This document shows positions 51,722-60,499 of a stretch of DNA of 64,000 nucleotides, piece by piece; the stretch's first letter is position 1, and each line of letters starts with the position of its first letter. Made by a program: the position numbers and the translations under genes. Under the pieces are notes generated by a model. The model made no database searches. It was not told the DNA's origin and worked only from the letters and a program-made list of their open reading frames with translations. The DNA comes from 54-19 sp038210655. Its GTDB lineage: Bacteria; Chloroflexota; Chloroflexia; Chloroheliales; Chloroheliaceae. The DNA is taken from contig JBBQWM010000002.1 of NCBI GenBank assembly GCA_038210655.1, positions 62,001 through 126,000 on the forward strand. Direction: 5' to 3'.

Positions 51722-53401
51722 ATGCGAATGTCTTATTGGGAGTACCAGGGTACGGCCCATACCGGGGTGGCGCGGGTCGCCTGTAGCATGAAAGATGTGC
51801 ATGGCGTGTTTTACTCGCCGGTCGGGGATAGTTATATCCACTCGATGTTTACTATGATGGAGCGCATGGATCGTTTCCCGCCGATCACGACCAGCGTGCT
51901 GGATGCTCAGACGATGGGGATGGGCATGAATAAATTGCCCGATACCTTGCGACAGGTCTACAACGATCATAAACCCAAGCTGATTGCGATTGCCTGCACT
52001 TGTTCCTCGACCCTTTTGCAAGAAGACCTGGGTATGCTTGCCAAATCTGCCGGGATACCCGAAGACGAAACCGAGATTATGGTCTACGCTCCCAACCCTT
52101 ATCGGGTGGAGGAGGACGAAGCGGCTAACGGTTTATTGACCGCTATGACCGAGAAATTTGCCAGCCAACCGCTCCCGCCGACCGCCAAACCTTCGGTCAA
52201 TATTATCGGGCCGATTTCGCTGGGTTTTCACAATAAGCAGGATTTGATTAGTTTGCGCCGGATGCTGGCGGTGATGGGCCTCGAAATCAACGCGGTCTTC
52301 CCGCTCGAAGCGGGTCTGGACGACGTAAGGAACTTGCCGCAAGCCTGGGCTACTATCGCACCCTACCGCGAAATGGGCTACGATGCGGCCCTTTATTTAG
52401 AGGAAAAGCACGGCATCCCGGCAGTCACGACCACTCCGATTGGGGTCGGCCTGACCCGGCGCTGGGTCAAAGAAACCCTGGCGGCGGTGGCTCGTTTTGC
52501 TGCCGCGCACGGCTTAAGCTACGATGCCCGCGAACCGGCCCTGGCAGCTTTCTCGATGGATCAAAAGACGATGCCAAGCGCCTTGCCCTGGTTTAGCTAT
52601 ACGGCGGATACTCAGAGCTTTAGCAGTCGCAAAGCCTTTGTCTTTGGCGATTTTACCCACACCGCTGCTATTTGCCGGATGTTATCCGAGGAAATGGACA
52701 TTCAGGTGGTCGCCGCCGGAACCTACAACTTGCGGCTGGCGAAAGAGTTCAAAGAAGCGGTCGCGCCCTATACCGATGAGGTGATTATCTCGGTCGAGTT
52801 TGAGGAAGTCCGCAAGCGGATCGCTGCACTTGGCCCGGATTTTGTGCTGGGAACTCAGATGGAGCGCCATACTTCGGCAGGCTTTGATATTCCTTGCGGG
52901 GTTATCAGTAACCCGACCCATATCGAGGATTTTTCGCTCGGCTACCAGCCTTTCCTGGGCTACGATGGCTCCAACTTTGTCACCGACCGCATCTACCATA
53001 CGATGACCCTCGGTCTGGAAAAGCACCTGATCGAGATGTTTGGGGATGCCGGGTTGGGCGAGGATGGCGCTCGTAAGAACGGTATTGGTGGAACTAGCCC
53101 GACTGTCCAAGCTTCAGTTCTTAATGAGGCTGAAAGAGAAGCCCGCAAATATGCCGAGGCTGCCGAGCTTGAAGCAAAAGCCCAACAGTTGGCAGTAGAT
53201 GGCGGGGCGGTGGCGGTGGTTGCCGTCGCGGCTCCCCCGGTTGAACTGGGCTGGACTGACGAGGCCCAAAAAGCATTGAAGGGCATTCCTTTCTTTGTAC
53301 GACCAAAAGTACAAAAGCGCGTCGAAGAATATGCCCGTACACACGGTTATAGCTTGATTACGCTTGATCTAGTCTATGAGGTTAAAGAAAAAGCAGGCTA
53401 A
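51722..53401 (+). CDS. bchB: Light-independent protochlorophyllide reductase subunit B
   Basis: 559 residues from ATG 51722, chosen for GGAG six bases upstream and the conserved MRMSYWEYQGTAHTGVARVA start. PVGDSY places Asp36, the unusual fourth ligand of the NB cluster in Rhodobacter, at the same number. TTPIGVGLTRRWVKE and FVFGDFTHTAAICR are family segments. After an Ala/Val-rich linker (about 465-505) comes the C-terminal PCP_red domain (WTDEAQKALKGIPFFVRPKV). The reaction needs BchL as electron donor. Confidence 0.96.
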   Translation: MRMSYWEYQGTAHTGVARVACSMKDVHGVFYSPVGDSYIHSMFTMMERMDRFPPITTSVLDAQTMGMGMNKLPDTLRQVYNDHKPKLIAIACTCSSTLLQEDLGMLAKSAGIPEDETEIMVYAPNPYRVEEDEAANGLLTAMTEKFASQPLPPTAKPSVNIIGPISLGFHNKQDLISLRRMLAVMGLEINAVFPLEAGLDDVRNLPQAWATIAPYREMGYDAALYLEEKHGIPAVTTTPIGVGLTRRWVKETLAAVARFAAAHGLSYDAREPALAAFSMDQKTMPSALPWFSYTADTQSFSSRKAFVFGDFTHTAAICRMLSEEMDIQVVAAGTYNLRLAKEFKEAVAPYTDEVIISVEFEEVRKRIAALGPDFVLGTQMERHTSAGFDIPCGVISNPTHIEDFSLGYQPFLGYDGSNFVTDRIYHTMTLGLEKHLIEMFGDAGLGEDGARKNGIGGTSPTVQASVLNEAEREARKYAEAAELEAKAQQLAVDGGAVAVVAVAAPPVELGWTDEAQKALKGIPFFVRPKVQKRVEEYARTHGYSLITLDLVYEVKEKAG

Positions 53402-53446
53402 GCATTGCTTGCTGCTTCCGATATAGAGAAAGGACGTTTAATATAG

Positions 53447-54289
53447 ATGAATCATGCTTATGCATTTTATGGAAAGGGCGGGATCGGCAAAAGCACCACC
53501 GCCAGTAATACTGCCGTAGCGATGGCTAAAATGGGGGCCAGTGTATTGCTAATCGGGTGCGACCCGAAGCACGACTCGACCTTCACCATTACCGGTCATA
53601 TGATCGATACGGTGATCGACACCCTGGAGAAAAAGAACTATCACGCCGAGGAGATCGAGCCGGACGATATTATCAAGACCGGCTATATGGGGGTGGCGGC
53701 AGTTGAGTCGGGCGGCCCACCGGCAGGGGTCGGTTGCGGGGGTTACGTCGTAGGCGAGACCATGAAGATGCTCTCGCGCATGGGCGTATACGAAAAGTAC
53801 GATGTAATCCTGTTTGATGTTCTGGGCGACGTAGTCTGTGGCGGTTTTGCGACCCCCTTGCAATGGGCCGAATACGCTATTATTATCGCTGCCAACGATT
53901 TCGATAGCCTGTTTGCAGCTAACCGTATTTGCGTAGCGGTCAAAGCAAAGTCGGCCAAGTACCCGGTACGGCTGGCGGGTATTGTCGGTAATCGGATTGC
54001 CCCCAATCTGAACGGCAACGGCGAGAGTGGTCACGAACTGATCGATTTGTTTGCCGATGAAGTCGGTACCAACAAGCTTGGGGTGATCCCGGCGGAAGAT
54101 TCGATCCGTAAGAGCCGTATCAACGGTAAGACCCTCTTTGAGATACCGGGTATGGATACCAGTCCTTACGAAAATCTGGCTAACACCTTGCTTTGCGAAC
54201 CGGAAGTCACCATTCCAACCCCCATGACTGATCGCAAGGTTTTCCAGGTGATCGGCAACCGCAACTTTGAGGAAGTCGGGGTCAGATAA
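53447..54289 (+). CDS. bchL: Light-independent protochlorophyllide reductase iron protein
   Basis: 280 residues, NifH-like ATPase that passes electrons to BchNB. P-loop YGKGGIGKSTTASNTAVA; the [4Fe-4S] cysteines are Cys97 in GVGCGGYVVGE and Cys131 in VVCGGFATPLQ, the same numbers as in Rhodobacter. Switch segments GCDPKHDST and VLGDVVCGG are intact. Last gene of the operon; it ends at a strong terminator. Confidence 0.97.
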   Translation: MNHAYAFYGKGGIGKSTTASNTAVAMAKMGASVLLIGCDPKHDSTFTITGHMIDTVIDTLEKKNYHAEEIEPDDIIKTGYMGVAAVESGGPPAGVGCGGYVVGETMKMLSRMGVYEKYDVILFDVLGDVVCGGFATPLQWAEYAIIIAANDFDSLFAANRICVAVKAKSAKYPVRLAGIVGNRIAPNLNGNGESGHELIDLFADEVGTNKLGVIPAEDSIRKSRINGKTLFEIPGMDTSPYENLANTLLCEPEVTIPTPMTDRKVFQVIGNRNFEEVGVR

Positions 54290-54629
54290 GAATCAAAAAA
54301 AGACTATCAGCTTTCAGAAGGCTGATAGTCTTTTTTGATTAATGAGATCCTTTCATAATTGATTGGTTTTTTGAGAAAATCGAATTCAACTTTTAGCAAA
54401 AGAGTTCCAATTTATATATTTACAGCAAATGAGGCTAAGAAATGGCCCAATTCCACTACAAATTGCTATAGTATCTGACTACTGTGGATTTTGCTGAATT
54501 CTAAAAGCTATACTTTCTAGATATCTAGGTGTTTTTCGGACTTGTAATGACACGAAAAGCTGGTAAAATTGAACATATGGAAAGGCCCTCCCGACCTTAG
54601 TACAAGGTTAGTTAGGAAAGAAAACTACA
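54290..54629. other. Spacer between bchL and the helicase-HNH gene
   Basis: 340 bases, AT-rich. Starts with the bchL terminator. AAATTGCTATAGTATC (54468-54483) resembles a MITE end. GACCTTAGTACAAGGTTAG (54594-54612) is a small dyad just ahead of the helicase ribosome-binding site AGGAAAG. No gene is seen. Confidence 0.5.
54291..54340 (+). terminator. Intrinsic terminator of bchNBL
   Basis: GACTATCAGC and GCTGATAGTC form the core stem, extended by AAAAAAA/TTTTTT and AATC/GATT, around a nine-base loop. Six Ts follow the core. It begins two bases after the bchL stop. Confidence 0.85.
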
Positions 54630-57211
54630 ATGTCTCAACAACTTAATAGTGAGTTTTTTCGTAGGTATGATTTAGTTGAAGCCCGTAAAAATCCTTCACA
54701 ACGATTTCCAGCCAGCCATCAAGAGGAAGCGCTGGCGAAATTACGAAACTGGTTTGAAGCAAAAAGTAATCCACAAAATAATGGTGGCTTGCTGGTACTA
54801 CCCACCGGTGGCGGCAAAACTTTTGTGGCTGTCCGCTTTCTTTGTGATGGGCCACTTTCTCAAGGTTACAAGGTACTTTGGTTAGCTCATACCCACCACC
54901 TGTTAGAACAAGCTCTGAATAGTTTTGGTTTGGAGGATGAAGAATCTGTCAGCAAGAGTGATCTTGAAGTGGGCCGAATTCTTGGGCCTAAAAAGTACCT
55001 TAGTGTTCGGGTTGTTTCTGGTACACCTGGTCATTTTCCAATCCACAGTATTAAGCCGGACGACGATGTTGTAATTGGCACTTTGCAAACCGTGACAAGA
55101 GCTTATCAGGATAAGCAGCAACACTCTCTCAAGAAGTTTTAGAAAAAGCAACCGGTAAGCTAATGATCGTTTTTGATGAAGCCCATCATTCTCCGGCACC
55201 TTCTTACCGCAAGTTATTAACCAATCTGCGCCAAAAATATCCAAATATGCGACTGCTCGGTCTTACCGCTACTCCAACCTATAACGATCTGAAAAAGCAA
55301 GGTTGGCTAAAAGAGCTTTTCCCGGCAGATATTATCTTTGGGGTCAGCCCGCAAAAACTGATTGCAGCTAAAATTCTGGCTCAACCAGTCCTAGAAGAAC
55401 CTCAAACCGAACTTGAAGCTGAATTTGATGAGGCCGAGTTTGAAAAATGGACTGGAAAGTACCGCGATTTGCCAGAAGACATTATTGATCGTCTGGCAAG
55501 GAACCGGGAACGTAATACTTTTATTGTCAGGACTTATCTCCAAAATAAAGAGCGGTATGGCAAGACTATTATATTTGCCGACCGCTGGTTCCAGTGTGAG
55601 CAACTTCGTGAGATGCTAGAAGCAAACGGGGTTCGGACTGGGGTAATGTACTCGCACATTGATGCCGACCCTGGGAGTGCGGCAGCCCGTAATAAACGTA
55701 CTCAGGATGAGAACGCTAAGGAATTACACGCCTTCAAAAGCAACCAATTGGACGTTCTTATCAATGTTCGGATGTTAACCGAAGGAACTGACGTACCTGA
55801 TATTCAGACCGTGTTTTTGACCCGGCAAACCACAAGTCAAATCTTGCTTACCCAAATGGTAGGCCGGGCTTTGCGAGGCCCCGAATTTGGTGGAACCTCT
55901 AAAGCTTATATAGTATCGTTTATTGATAACTGGAAGCATGCTATCAACTGGGCTGACCCCCGCTTGCCACTGGGCGGTGGTTTGGATGAGACTGAAAGTC
56001 GTTCTAAACCTTTACGTTTCCTACAGCTTGTTTCAATCGAACTAGCCCGCGCCCTGGCTCGTGACATGGGATTGGGTAACACGCAGGCTGGCTCTTACCT
56101 GAGCAATTTGCCAATCGGCTGGTATCAAGTTGAATTTGAGGCAAGGGACGAAGAAAACAAGGATGATACGGAGCCAGTTCGACAACTGGTAATGGTCTTT
56201 GAGGATCAGAAAGATTGCTATGAAGTTTTTATTCAACATTTGTTAACCAGGGACGATCTGGAGGAATTTGGTAATGAGGCAACCGAGGTAGACCTGGAAG
56301 AGAACCGTGGACAAATAGAAAGCTGGCAACAAGAATTTTTCCCTAGCGCAGGTGATTTTAGTAGTGAAACGCTGCTAACTAATCTCTTTTACCTGGCTCG
56401 CCACATTGTTCAGGCCGGAGACGGTAAGATGCCTCAGTTCTTCCCTTTTGAGGAAAGAGATAATCATGACCTTGCTAAAATAGCCCGTGAATTGAATAAC
56501 CAAAATGTTGGAGTACAAGAGGTAACAAAAATACTTAATCACGAGTACGAAAGAGCCGACCGTTATTGGAACGCCTTGTATCCTAGCATCGAGCAATTCC
56601 ACCTACGTGGTATTACGCTTATTTTCAAGCCACCCTCTTCTACGTCGGCCAAACCCCTTATGAGTAAAGTTATTACTTCTGAAAGTGCGCCTCCTAGAGG
56701 GCCTTCTGAAGAGGTTATCAAGTTAGTGAAGGAGCGCGATAAATATCAGTGCCTTTGTTGTGGGTACGCTCTTAAACGCTGGTTAGATATAGAGCATGTA
56801 ATTCCACGACTCTACGGTGATCTTCATGAGCCGAGCAATCTTCAAACCCTTTGCAGAACTTGCAACCGGGCTAAAGGCACTGATACAATCGATTTTCGCC
56901 TTCCTCAAATCACTTTAACCTCACCACGCTCAGATTTACCTAGTTTTGTTAAACTTCCCAGCGATGTGCGGGAAGTTGAGGAGTGGGAAAAATATTTACG
57001 CCGTATTATTAATTTCTTCTACCGTTATGCGGCTGTAGAAAATGTTAAAATCGGACAGCGTGGGCAATATTTTTACGAGTGGCAGGTTAGCCTCAGACCA
57101 GAGGTACAGAAAAAGCTGTTTGAGCCTCATCTAAAAGAGTTGGTCAGGGTAATTAACCAGGCCAGGGGTGAAGCAGGTTTGCGATCTATCCGTAGCATTA
57201 ACTTACTATAG
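54630..57211 (+). pseudogene. SF2 helicase-HNH endonuclease, split by one frameshift
   Basis: Two frames, 54630-55142 (170 aa) and 55163-57211 (682 aa), together make one protein of about 859 residues. The first has FPASHQEEALAKLRNWFE and Walker A LVLPTGGGKTFVAVRF; the second has MIVFDEAHHSPAP (DEAH), LGLTATP, the VRMLTEGTDVPDIQTVFL and QMVGRALRGPEFGG helicase motifs, then an HNH nuclease: CLCCGYALKRWLDIEHVIPR and NLQTLCRTCNRAKGT. Frame 2 reads back as SQEVLEKATGKLM across the break, so one base is missing near 55117-55135, in or next to CTCTCTC. Real loss or sequencing error are both possible. It resembles stand-alone helicase-nuclease phage-defence genes. Confidence 0.8.
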
Positions 57212-57264
57212 GAGCGTCTCTCTTTTAGAATTGGGATAGACATGTTTCAAAAGAGCCGATTCAC

Positions 57265-57305
57265 ATTGACAGTCTTGAGCCTTACTGAGGCTCAAGACTG
57301 TCAAT
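57265..57305. terminator. 17-bp hairpin between convergent genes
   Basis: ATTGACAGTCTTGAGCC (57265-57281) and its exact complement 57289-57305 flank a 7-nt loop. There is no T-tract, but its place between the helicase and VWA stops suggests a two-way terminator. Confidence 0.55.
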
Positions 57306-57336
57306 CCGGTTTGGAGCATATAAAGGGTTTGAGTAA

Positions 57337-58794
57337 TTACTGGCTAAGGTTGGTCAGTTCCCGTCTTACAATATTGACCACTATGCGGTCGAGGGTCTTC
57401 TCCTCGTAGACAGTATTGGTGCTGCTGGCGGCCCCACCGCTACCGGCCTGGTTCTCATCGCCACCTCTGGTGATAAACAAGTATTGGGCCAGGGTGATCT
57501 GCGAGAGTTGCCGGAAGACATATTCCCCCTGCTTGTCCAACCCACTTGCTCCAATCGCGTAGATTTTGATACCCTTTTTGATAGCCGTTACCGCCTCGTC
57601 AGTGTATTTATAATCGTTCGGGTAGTCCAGGTGAGGCGGAGCATCCGCGACCAGGAAGGTTAGCCGTACCGCGTCGCCATTGTTCCAGTTCATATTATTG
57701 ATAGCGACGTGTAGTCCTTCGTTGAGCGATTCGGGGTAGTCACCGCCGCCGCCTGCCGAGATCGAATTTAGGAAACTGCTAAACTCGCCTAGATCGCCGG
57801 TAAAGCCAAACTTGCGGGTTACATAGCTATCGCCCCGATCACGGTAGGTTACTACCCCATAGCGTACTTTTGGCGAACCGGGTAGAGTGCTGATTTGGTA
57901 GGAAATATCGCTGATCGTCTGCTGGATTTTGCGGATTTCGCCGCCCATACTACCGGTCGAGTCGATCAAGAATAGCAGATCGAGATTGGGCTGAGGGTCG
58001 AGGGCTGGGCGAAGTGAGCCGGGCATTTCGAGCGTCCAGATCGTGCCGCCCCCGTTCTGGTTCTGGCTGCCTTGCGCTCGCTTAAAGTTGCGGTTGGCGC
58101 TGCGTCCGTCTTTTTCGACGGTTACGTCAAACTGGTTAAACTGACGGGCGGCGGGTATAGCGCGTGGGAAAAACATAAGCTGTCCATTGGAATAGGTCTT
58201 GCCTTCGAATAAGAGGGTCTGCTGGTCGCCATAAACTTTGACGGTAGCATTGGAGACCGTTCGGGCGTTGCCGTCCATTACGCTGATAACATAACGCTCG
58301 GAGATATCGAAGGCTAGTACAGATTTGTCGCCATAATTGCGGCGGTATTCGAGGTATTCGTCGAATTTCAAATTGTCATCGACCGCCCCAGCCTTGAGCG
58401 GGTCCTGATTGACCGGCGGCTGAGTAGCGCGGGCTTGATTGCCATTGTTACCGGCGGTTGGGGCGGGCGCACCTGATGCAGCACCGGCAGCAGCAGTAGT
58501 TGCAGCGGCGGCGGTCGTGGCGGCAGCAATAGTCGCAGCAGCAGTAGTCGCAGCAGCAGTCGCGTCGGACTCAGACCCGCCGGAAGCTACGGTTGCAGTG
58601 GCGGCAGTAGTAGCGGCGGCAGTCGTCACAATGCGAGTATTAGGGGCCGAGGTGGGGGCGGGTTCCCGGCTGGTGTTGCTGGTGGTGGATGGGGCCGTCG
58701 TCGGAGTGCTATCCCCACATGCCGCTAGTAAAAGCGGTAGGGCCAGACATACCAGGACAAAAAGGGTAAACAAAACAAAAGGCTGCTTTTTCAA
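57337..58794 (-). CDS. VWA-domain lipoprotein
   Basis: 485 residues; TTG start with AAAGGAG seven to eight bases upstream. Lipobox LLLAACGDSTPTT; then an Ala/Thr low-complexity linker (about 30-125) encoded by imperfect GCAGCAGTAGTC repeats (58440-58640). Residues about 150-255 are beta-rich (ISVMDGNARTVSNATVKVYG). The von Willebrand A domain has the MIDAS motif LLFLIDSTGSMGGEIRKI and VTYRDRGDSY, LTFLVADAPPHLDY. Such lipoproteins usually bind proteins through a metal ion. A structured region precedes it (58800-59110). Confidence 0.85.
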   Translation of the reverse strand: MKKQPFVLFTLFVLVCLALPLLLAACGDSTPTTAPSTTSNTSREPAPTSAPNTRIVTTAAATTAATATVASGGSESDATAAATTAAATIAAATTAAAATTAAAGAASGAPAPTAGNNGNQARATQPPVNQDPLKAGAVDDNLKFDEYLEYRRNYGDKSVLAFDISERYVISVMDGNARTVSNATVKVYGDQQTLLFEGKTYSNGQLMFFPRAIPAARQFNQFDVTVEKDGRSANRNFKRAQGSQNQNGGGTIWTLEMPGSLRPALDPQPNLDLLFLIDSTGSMGGEIRKIQQTISDISYQISTLPGSPKVRYGVVTYRDRGDSYVTRKFGFTGDLGEFSSFLNSISAGGGGDYPESLNEGLHVAINNMNWNNGDAVRLTFLVADAPPHLDYPNDYKYTDEAVTAIKKGIKIYAIGASGLDKQGEYVFRQLSQITLAQYLFITRGGDENQAGSGGAASSTNTVYEEKTLDRIVVNIVRRELTNLSQ

Positions 58795-59414
58795 AGCCTT
58801 ACTCCTTTCGAGCTAAATGCTACTCCAAGAGGTTACGCAGGAGCGAGCTTGCCTCGCATCACAAGGGACAGAGCTAAAGAAGCTCCGACCTTTTGGAGAG
58901 CTAAAATCGATCATTTTACTGTAAGCTAAATTTGGTTTCGCACCCGGCGAACGCCTTTGATAACCGCCGCCGTTGCGGGCTATGCGGCGCGAGAAGGATT
59001 ATTTCGATGGATTTGGTTTCCTGCCAAAGCCTTTTCTGGTAGCAGGAAGTTTTGTACTTAACTGTCAAACGCTCGGCTTATCCGACCGATAAGCTTCGTT
59101 GAGCGTTCTCTGTTATTAGTAACGCGGAGGATTGCCCCAAAATTACAACCAATTTTATCAATTTCTAAAACTCGTCTAATTTGTGACCTTCACAGCTAAA
59201 GACGGCAAAAGTTGGGAATTAGTTCCCGCGAAGTTAAGAATAAAATCCAGAACAATAACTATTCACCGCAGAGATACACAGGAAAGCTATGATTTAGTTA
59301 CCGAGTAGCTGAAATTAAGGAGCATAAGAAAAGCGACCTCCCTCGGAGGCCGCCTTTCCTCTCAAACTCCTCAAGTCTGACAGGGGTAGATATTCAAGAA
59401 GTAACCGGCAGCCT
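58795..59414. other. 620-base structured spacer upstream of the VWA gene
   Basis: No gene. From 59068 to 59107, AACGCTC-CTTATC and GATAAG-GAGCGTT form a two-part stem. From 59018 to 59048, TTCCTGC/GCAGGAA form a second. Around 58940-58995 there is a GC-rich block with short GGCG/CGCC stems. These lie in the 5' leader of the VWA gene (minus strand). The 59333-59353 hairpin ends the gene at 59415. Confidence 0.5.
59326..59353 (-). terminator. Terminator of the 91-residue gene
   Basis: On the minus strand GCGGCCTCC, loop GAG, GGAGGTCGC (59353-59333) is followed by TTTTCTT. One G-T wobble. It lies about 60 bases after the stop at 59415. Confidence 0.75.
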
Positions 59415-59690
59415 TTAGCTGCGCGAAGTGATCCAGGGCCGTTCGATCCGGCAATATTGGGCTCGGCGACCATCAAACGAAGGGGGTAACAACCCTGCTA
59501 CATCCAGTGTAATAACTCTCGAACTATCTACCTGACGGTAGGTTCCAGGGGTCGCCCACTGACCGGCCATGAAGACCTCTTCGCCATCATCATTAAACAC
59601 ACGGGGGTAAGAAACTAGAGCCTCACGCCGCTCTGCTTTAAGGAGCGTGGGTAAGGTATCCATTTTGATTGTCTTTTCGCTGCTGATCAT
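59415..59690 (-). CDS. 91-residue protein of unknown function
   Basis: MISSEKTIKMDTLPTLLKAE leads into ALVSYPRVFNDDGEEVFMAG and a C-terminus rich in Arg and Pro. No membrane segment and no recognised domain. It is probably real: AAGGAGG sits nine bases before the ATG, it has its own intrinsic terminator, and a promoter-like TTGACA-N17-TTACAT lies 330 bases upstream. Confidence 0.65.
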   Translation of the reverse strand: MISSEKTIKMDTLPTLLKAERREALVSYPRVFNDDGEEVFMAGQWATPGTYRQVDSSRVITLDVAGLLPPSFDGRRAQYCRIERPWITSRS

Positions 59691-60018
59691 AGCTCATAGC
59701 CTCCTTGCTATATTCCGTGACCACCAGTGCTTCTGGGAATAACACTGCCTTTTGGTTTTTTAGGATGCCCCATCAGTATGGGCTAGGTTGTGACACTCCC
59801 CTGATTTACTGGCGCTACTCACCCGGTTAAGGACACTTCGACTATTACTGGGGTCGTAGTGAATAAATTCCTCTTCCGCTATACCATCAGATCAAATTGG
59901 CAAAAACATCGCTACATATTCACTATTGAATTGGAGGAAAGACATTACGCTATGTGTACACCTATACGTGAACAAGTTCTCAGTTCACCACATCAATGTT
60001 CATAATCTGTTAACAGTA

Positions 60019-60047
60019 ATGTAACATAAGCTGATATAGATTGTCAA
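60019..60047 (-). promoter_or_regulatory. Candidate promoter of the 91-residue gene
   Basis: Minus strand TTGACA (60047-60042), 17 bases, TTACAT (60024-60019). It would give a leader of about 320 bases. Confidence 0.45.
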
Positions 60048-60126
60048 TACTTCAAAAGAAATTATTGGTACAACCTAAACTTTCATTAATTTAGCGCTTA
60101 ACCGAAAGGTAAGTAACATCTTGTGG

Positions 60127-60210
60127 TTGGCTTGCAAAAAACTGATGCACACCCGCCAGGAAGGGGTGCGCGTCAATTTTTTGCACTGGTTCAAACAGTA
60201 ATAACAGGGG
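60127..60210. repeat. CCCGCCAGGAAG hairpin element, copy A
   Basis: TGCAAAAAACTGATGCACAC, CC GCCAGGAAG GG, then GTGCGCGTCAATTTTTTGCA: a stem of about 22 bp with three non-Watson-Crick pairs, followed by TTCAAACAGTAATAAC. The tail and right arm recur at about 43690-43735. Confidence 0.7.
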
Positions 60211-60238
60211 ACTATGAAAACCTAGCTCCGAACCATTC

Positions 60239-60287
60239 AAAATATATTAGAAAATTTTCGGCGAAAATTTTTCTAATATATAATTAT
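60239..60287. repeat. AT-rich near-perfect palindrome
   Basis: ATATTAGAAAATTTTCG and CGAAAATTTTTCTAATAT, one base short of perfect, meet at a short centre. It lies midway between two copies of the CCCGCCAGGAAG element. Confidence 0.65.
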
Positions 60288-60315
60288 CCCCGGTTTAGGG
60301 TGTGGTATAGCCTGG

Positions 60316-60390
60316 CTCGTTTGCAAAAAATTGACTCTCACCCGCCAGGAAGATAAAGGTAGCAATTGAGAGTCATAACTGGTAAAATAA
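60316..60390. repeat. CCCGCCAGGAAG hairpin element, copy B
   Basis: TTTGCAAAAAATTGACTCTC, ACCCGCCAGGAAG, and then TTGAGAGTCA pairing with TGACTCTCA. Same left arm as copy A, different right arm. Confidence 0.65.
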
Positions 60391-60499
60391 GCGCGTGCTT
60401 TGAGGTAAAAGCTGCCTCACGAGCAGTATTGAATAGATCAAGCTTAAACAGTAAAAATTATAGAATAAGTAAAATGAAGGTTTAATAGGTTTGGGAACC

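Larger units (their letters stand above)
59691..60499. other. 809-base spacer with leader, repeats and palindrome
   Basis: 59691-60015 would be the transcribed leader of the 91-residue gene (minus). 60127-60210 and 60316-60375 are two copies of a CCCGCCAGGAAG hairpin element, with an AT-rich palindrome (60239-60287) between them. The last 110 bases hold the mnmG upstream region. No further gene is seen. Confidence 0.6.

Noticed and set aside
58439..58816. 125-residue Ala/Val frame on the plus strand
   Set aside because: Arises from the low-complexity Ala/Thr linker DNA of the VWA gene read backwards.
58920..59110. c-di-AMP (ydaO) or c-di-GMP riboswitch
   Set aside because: A GAACGTTT...GACAG-like stretch was suggestive, but the conserved core motifs and their order are not there.
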